Shown here: piece after piece, positions 5,380 through 7,195 of the stretch
Position numbering within the stretch: position 1 is the first letter of the stretch
Layout: every line of letters starts with the position of its first letter
Source of the DNA: Chloroflexota bacterium
GTDB taxonomy: Bacteria > Chloroflexota > Limnocylindria > Limnocylindrales > CSP1-4
Assembly (NCBI GenBank): GCA_021789355.1
Contig: JAJYJR010000294.1
Span: 1 to 7,195, forward strand
Direction of reading: 5' to 3'
DNA: 7,195 bases
Translations under genes and position numbers: made by a program
The notes under the pieces: generated by a model
What the model saw: the letters and a program-made list of their open reading frames with translations, nothing else
Told to the model about the DNA's origin: nothing
The model's database searches: none

Positions 5380-6810
5380 CTACCGGGCACCCGGCGCGGC
5401 GTCGGGTGCCGCGCGCTCCGACGCCGCCTCCAGGGGCACGAACCGGCTCTCCGCGAGCGCCGCCTGCAGGGCGTCCCCGGTGAGTTCGCCGGCCGCCTCG
5501 AGGACGGCCGCGAAGTGACGGATCGGCTCGAGGTTGGCCGCCACGATGGCGGTCGCCCGGTCCCGCGCGGCGCGCACCTGCTCGACCAGGGCGCGGGCGA
5601 GCGACGCCTTCACCGACTCCGCCACGTTCTTGCCGAGCTGGTCGAGATCGAGCGGTGCCGGATCGTCGGTGAGCCCGGCGTCGATGCGCTCGAGCGCGGC
5701 GGTGGTGGCGCCCGCCACGTCCGACGCGCCGCCCTGGGAGCCCTCGCCGAGCAGCGCGAGCTCGGCCGCGATGCCCCCGAAGCTCACCGCCAGGCCGTCC
5801 CGGGTCTCGCCGTCGGGACGCTGCCAGCGGGGGATCCCTTCCCGGCCGTAGGCGGTCTCGCCCTCGCTCGGCCCGAGCCGGACGGCGTACACCCAGGCCG
5901 GGCCCCGCAGGGCCACGCACACCGCGGTGTGCCCGGCCTCGTGCACCGCCAGGCGCCGGCGGAACGCGGGATCCTGTTCCTCCTGCGGCTCGACCCAGCC
6001 GCTCCGCGCGATGGCGGCCCGGACGTCGGCCTCGGCCAGGCGCAGCGCGGCGTCCGGCGGCAGGGCCGGGCCGGCAGCGGTGCCCGCCCGGGCGAGGGCC
6101 AGGCCCGCGGCGTCCTCCACGAGCTGGCGCAGGTCGGCGGGGGTCCGCTCGCGGGTGAGGCGCGCGGCATGGCGCCAGTCGATCCCCTCGGCGCCCGGGA
6201 TGCCCCGGCTGAACAGCGCGAAGAGCGCCACCCGCTCGTCCTCGTCGGGGGTGTCGAAGCGCACCTTGTAGCCCAGGCGGCCGCTGCGCACGAGCGCCGG
6301 ATCGAGGAGTCTCGGGTCGCGGTTGGACGAGGCGATGACGATGGGCCCCGGCGTCGCGACCAGCCCGTCGAGGGCGGAAAGCAGCGCCGTCAGGCGCAGC
6401 CTGGTCTCGGGATCGTGGTCGGGGTGGTCACGAACGAGGCCGATGGTGTCGATCTCGTCCGCGTAGAGCACGCTGCGCGGGTGGGTCGCGGCGAGGTAGC
6501 GCAGGGTCCCCCGGATGCGCTCGGGGGTCAGCTCGTCCGCGGTCACCTCGTAGAAGGGGATCTCGGCGCCGAGGGCGGCCGCGGCATAGCGGGCCACCAG
6601 GGTCTTGCCGGTGCCGGGGGACCCGTAGAAGAGGATGCCCCGGGTCGGCTCGAGGCCCATCGCCGCGGCGCGGGCCGGGTCGCGCAGGCGCGCCACCAGG
6701 GCGTCCACCTCGGCGAGCACGTGGCCGATGCCGACCACGTCGGCGCGGCGCAGGGTGCGGACATCGACGCGGTGGTGCTCCAGCCAGGACGCGCGGAACC
6801 GGGTGGTCAT
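5380..6810 (-). CDS. Soluble FtsH-like AAA+ zinc metalloprotease (AAA + peptidase M41)
   Basis: This is a 476-residue ATP-dependent protease. The AAA+ module shows Walker A GSPGTGKT (63-70), Walker B VLYADEID with Asp118-Glu119, sensor-1 Asn163, and the second region of homology DPALVRSGRLG, with candidate arginine fingers Arg175 and Arg178. The M41 domain has HEAGH (290-294; His ligands and Glu291) and FGGIAAE followed by GASD, with Asp364 at the usual third zinc ligand. All core catalytic residues are therefore present. FtsH proteins are usually above 600 residues with two N-terminal membrane helices. Here the AAA+ module begins almost at once, no membrane segment is visible, and the protein should be cytosolic. 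The aromatic-x-Gly pore loop of FtsH is not evident: the equivalent stretch reads LTPERIRG. A GGAGG site lies seven bases before the ATG, which overlaps the stop of the XRE gene (ATGA). It probably degrades specific proteins, the neighbouring regulator being an obvious candidate. Confidence 0.88.
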   Translation of the reverse strand: MTTRFRASWLEHHRVDVRTLRRADVVGIGHVLAEVDALVARLRDPARAAAMGLEPTRGILFYGSPGTGKTLVARYAAAALGAEIPFYEVTADELTPERIRGTLRYLAATHPRSVLYADEIDTIGLVRDHPDHDPETRLRLTALLSALDGLVATPGPIVIASSNRDPRLLDPALVRSGRLGYKVRFDTPDEDERVALFALFSRGIPGAEGIDWRHAARLTRERTPADLRQLVEDAAGLALARAGTAAGPALPPDAALRLAEADVRAAIARSGWVEPQEEQDPAFRRRLAVHEAGHTAVCVALRGPAWVYAVRLGPSEGETAYGREGIPRWQRPDGETRDGLAVSFGGIAAELALLGEGSQGGASDVAGATTAALERIDAGLTDDPAPLDLDQLGKNVAESVKASLARALVEQVRAARDRATAIVAANLEPIRHFAAVLEAAGELTGDALQAALAESRFVPLEAASERAAPDAAPGAR

Positions 6811-7187
6811 CGGGGGGCCTCCGGCGGGGTCACGGGCAGGGTGGGGAGGGGACCGGCGAGGGGCGCCGCGCCGATGGGGTCGACCGATGGCGTGGCACCG
6901 GGCTCGCGGTCGCGCCGGGCCCGCAGCTGCGCGGCGGCGAGGGCGCGCTCGAAGCGGGCGGCGAACGCGACGAAGGGCAGCCCATAGGCACGGGCGAGAT
7001 CCCGGGCATCGGCGAGCGGCAGCCGCCCGTCGCCTTCCTCGACGCCGCGGATCCGCGCCGCCGGCAGGCCGCTCGCCGCCGCGGCCGCCTCGAGGGTCAG
7101 GCCGGCGCCGACGCGCAGCGTCCCGAGCAGGACCCCCAGCACGGCGTCCGGATCGACGCGGCGCCGCGCTCCCGGCCCCCCGTCCAC
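6807..7187 (-). CDS. XRE-family helix-turn-helix regulator
   Basis: This is a 126-residue protein. Residues about 16-72 form an XRE/Cro-type helix-turn-helix: LGVLLGTLRVGAGLTLEAAA (17-36), SGLPAARIRGVEEGDGRLPL (39-58), then ADARDLARAYGL. The motif order (helix, T-L-E-A turn, recognition helix with R-I-R-G-V-E-E-G, then a fourth helix) is typical. The rest is a short helix and a Pro-rich tail of about 35 residues that looks disordered, and such a tail could act as a protease-accessible handle. The stop overlaps the FtsH-like protease start as ATGA, giving fixed co-translation of regulator and protease. The start is taken as the GTG at 7187. Only eight bases of upstream sequence are visible and the frame stays open, so the true start and the operon promoter may lie outside the window. 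It is probably an autoregulator. Confidence 0.8.
   Translation of the reverse strand: MDGGPGARRRVDPDAVLGVLLGTLRVGAGLTLEAAAAASGLPAARIRGVEEGDGRLPLADARDLARAYGLPFVAFAARFERALAAAQLRARRDREPGATPSVDPIGAAPLAGPLPTLPVTPPEAPR
6818..6822 (-). promoter_or_regulatory. Shine-Dalgarno site for the FtsH-like protease
   Basis: GGAGG on the minus strand, inside the end of the XRE gene, stands seven bases before the ATG at 6810. With the ATGA overlap it supports this start and allows both coupled and independent initiation. Confidence 0.6.
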
Positions 7188-7195
7188 CCGCTGCC

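Noticed and set aside
4229..5920. Minus-strand frame of 563 codons
   Set aside because: Out-of-frame shadow over the protease C-terminus, the unknown protein and the LAGLIDADG start; low-complexity Arg/Gly/Ala content.
4378..6987. Long plus-strand open frame of 869 codons
   Set aside because: It lies antisense to the FtsH-like protease and its neighbours, which carry complete family motifs; the plus-strand product is Arg/Gly/Pro-rich without a recognisable domain, as expected of a high-GC shadow.
1..7195. CRISPR array or other regular tandem repeat
   Set aside because: No regularly spaced identical repeats seen; recurring GC-rich words reflect base composition and the LAGLIDADG gene starts.

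Overview
This is a very GC-rich bacterial window. Codon third positions are mostly G or C, and GTG starts and a TACGAT-type -10 box are used. That fits a high-GC lineage such as Actinomycetota or Chloroflexota, but the sequence alone does not fix the taxon. Nearly all coding is on the minus strand, in two blocks separated by one plus-strand gene. The content (recombinase, excisionases, LAGLIDADG proteins, an IS-like edge) is that of a decaying or rearranging integrative element rather than core genome.

Left block (about 1-1500, minus strand): an AlpA-like excisionase gene is coupled by an ATGA overlap to a tyrosine recombinase gene. The recombinase appears to have lost its SAM-like core-binding domain and has non-canonical residues at two catalytic positions. 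Its stop codon overlaps, by another ATGA, the start of a second excisionase-like reading frame. That copy is cut off just after the recognition helix begins, next to what looks like the 5' end of an IS630-type transposase gene running off the window.

Middle (about 1500-2220): a short intergenic region holds two overlapping, divergent candidate promoters with a small palindrome at their overlap. One would serve excisionase-integrase. The other would serve a plus-strand gene for a coiled-coil plus winged-helix (HARE-HTH-like) protein, possibly with almost no leader. This looks like a regulatory switch for the integrase module.

Right block (about 2220-7195, minus strand): a tightly packed operon runs XRE-family regulator, soluble FtsH-like AAA+/M41 zinc protease, unrecognised protein, LAGLIDADG protein, second LAGLIDADG protein, and a third LAGLIDADG copy reduced to its two ends with a frameshift. 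Spacings are 4 bp overlap, 9 bp, 1 bp, 46 bp and 1 bp overlap, so the genes are very likely co-transcribed. The XRE plus protease pair recalls repressor/anti-repressor-protease pairs such as ImmR/ImmA, but with an FtsH-type ATP-dependent enzyme. The linkage of this pair to an expanding and decaying LAGLIDADG family with conserved His/Cys ends is the most unusual feature of the window.
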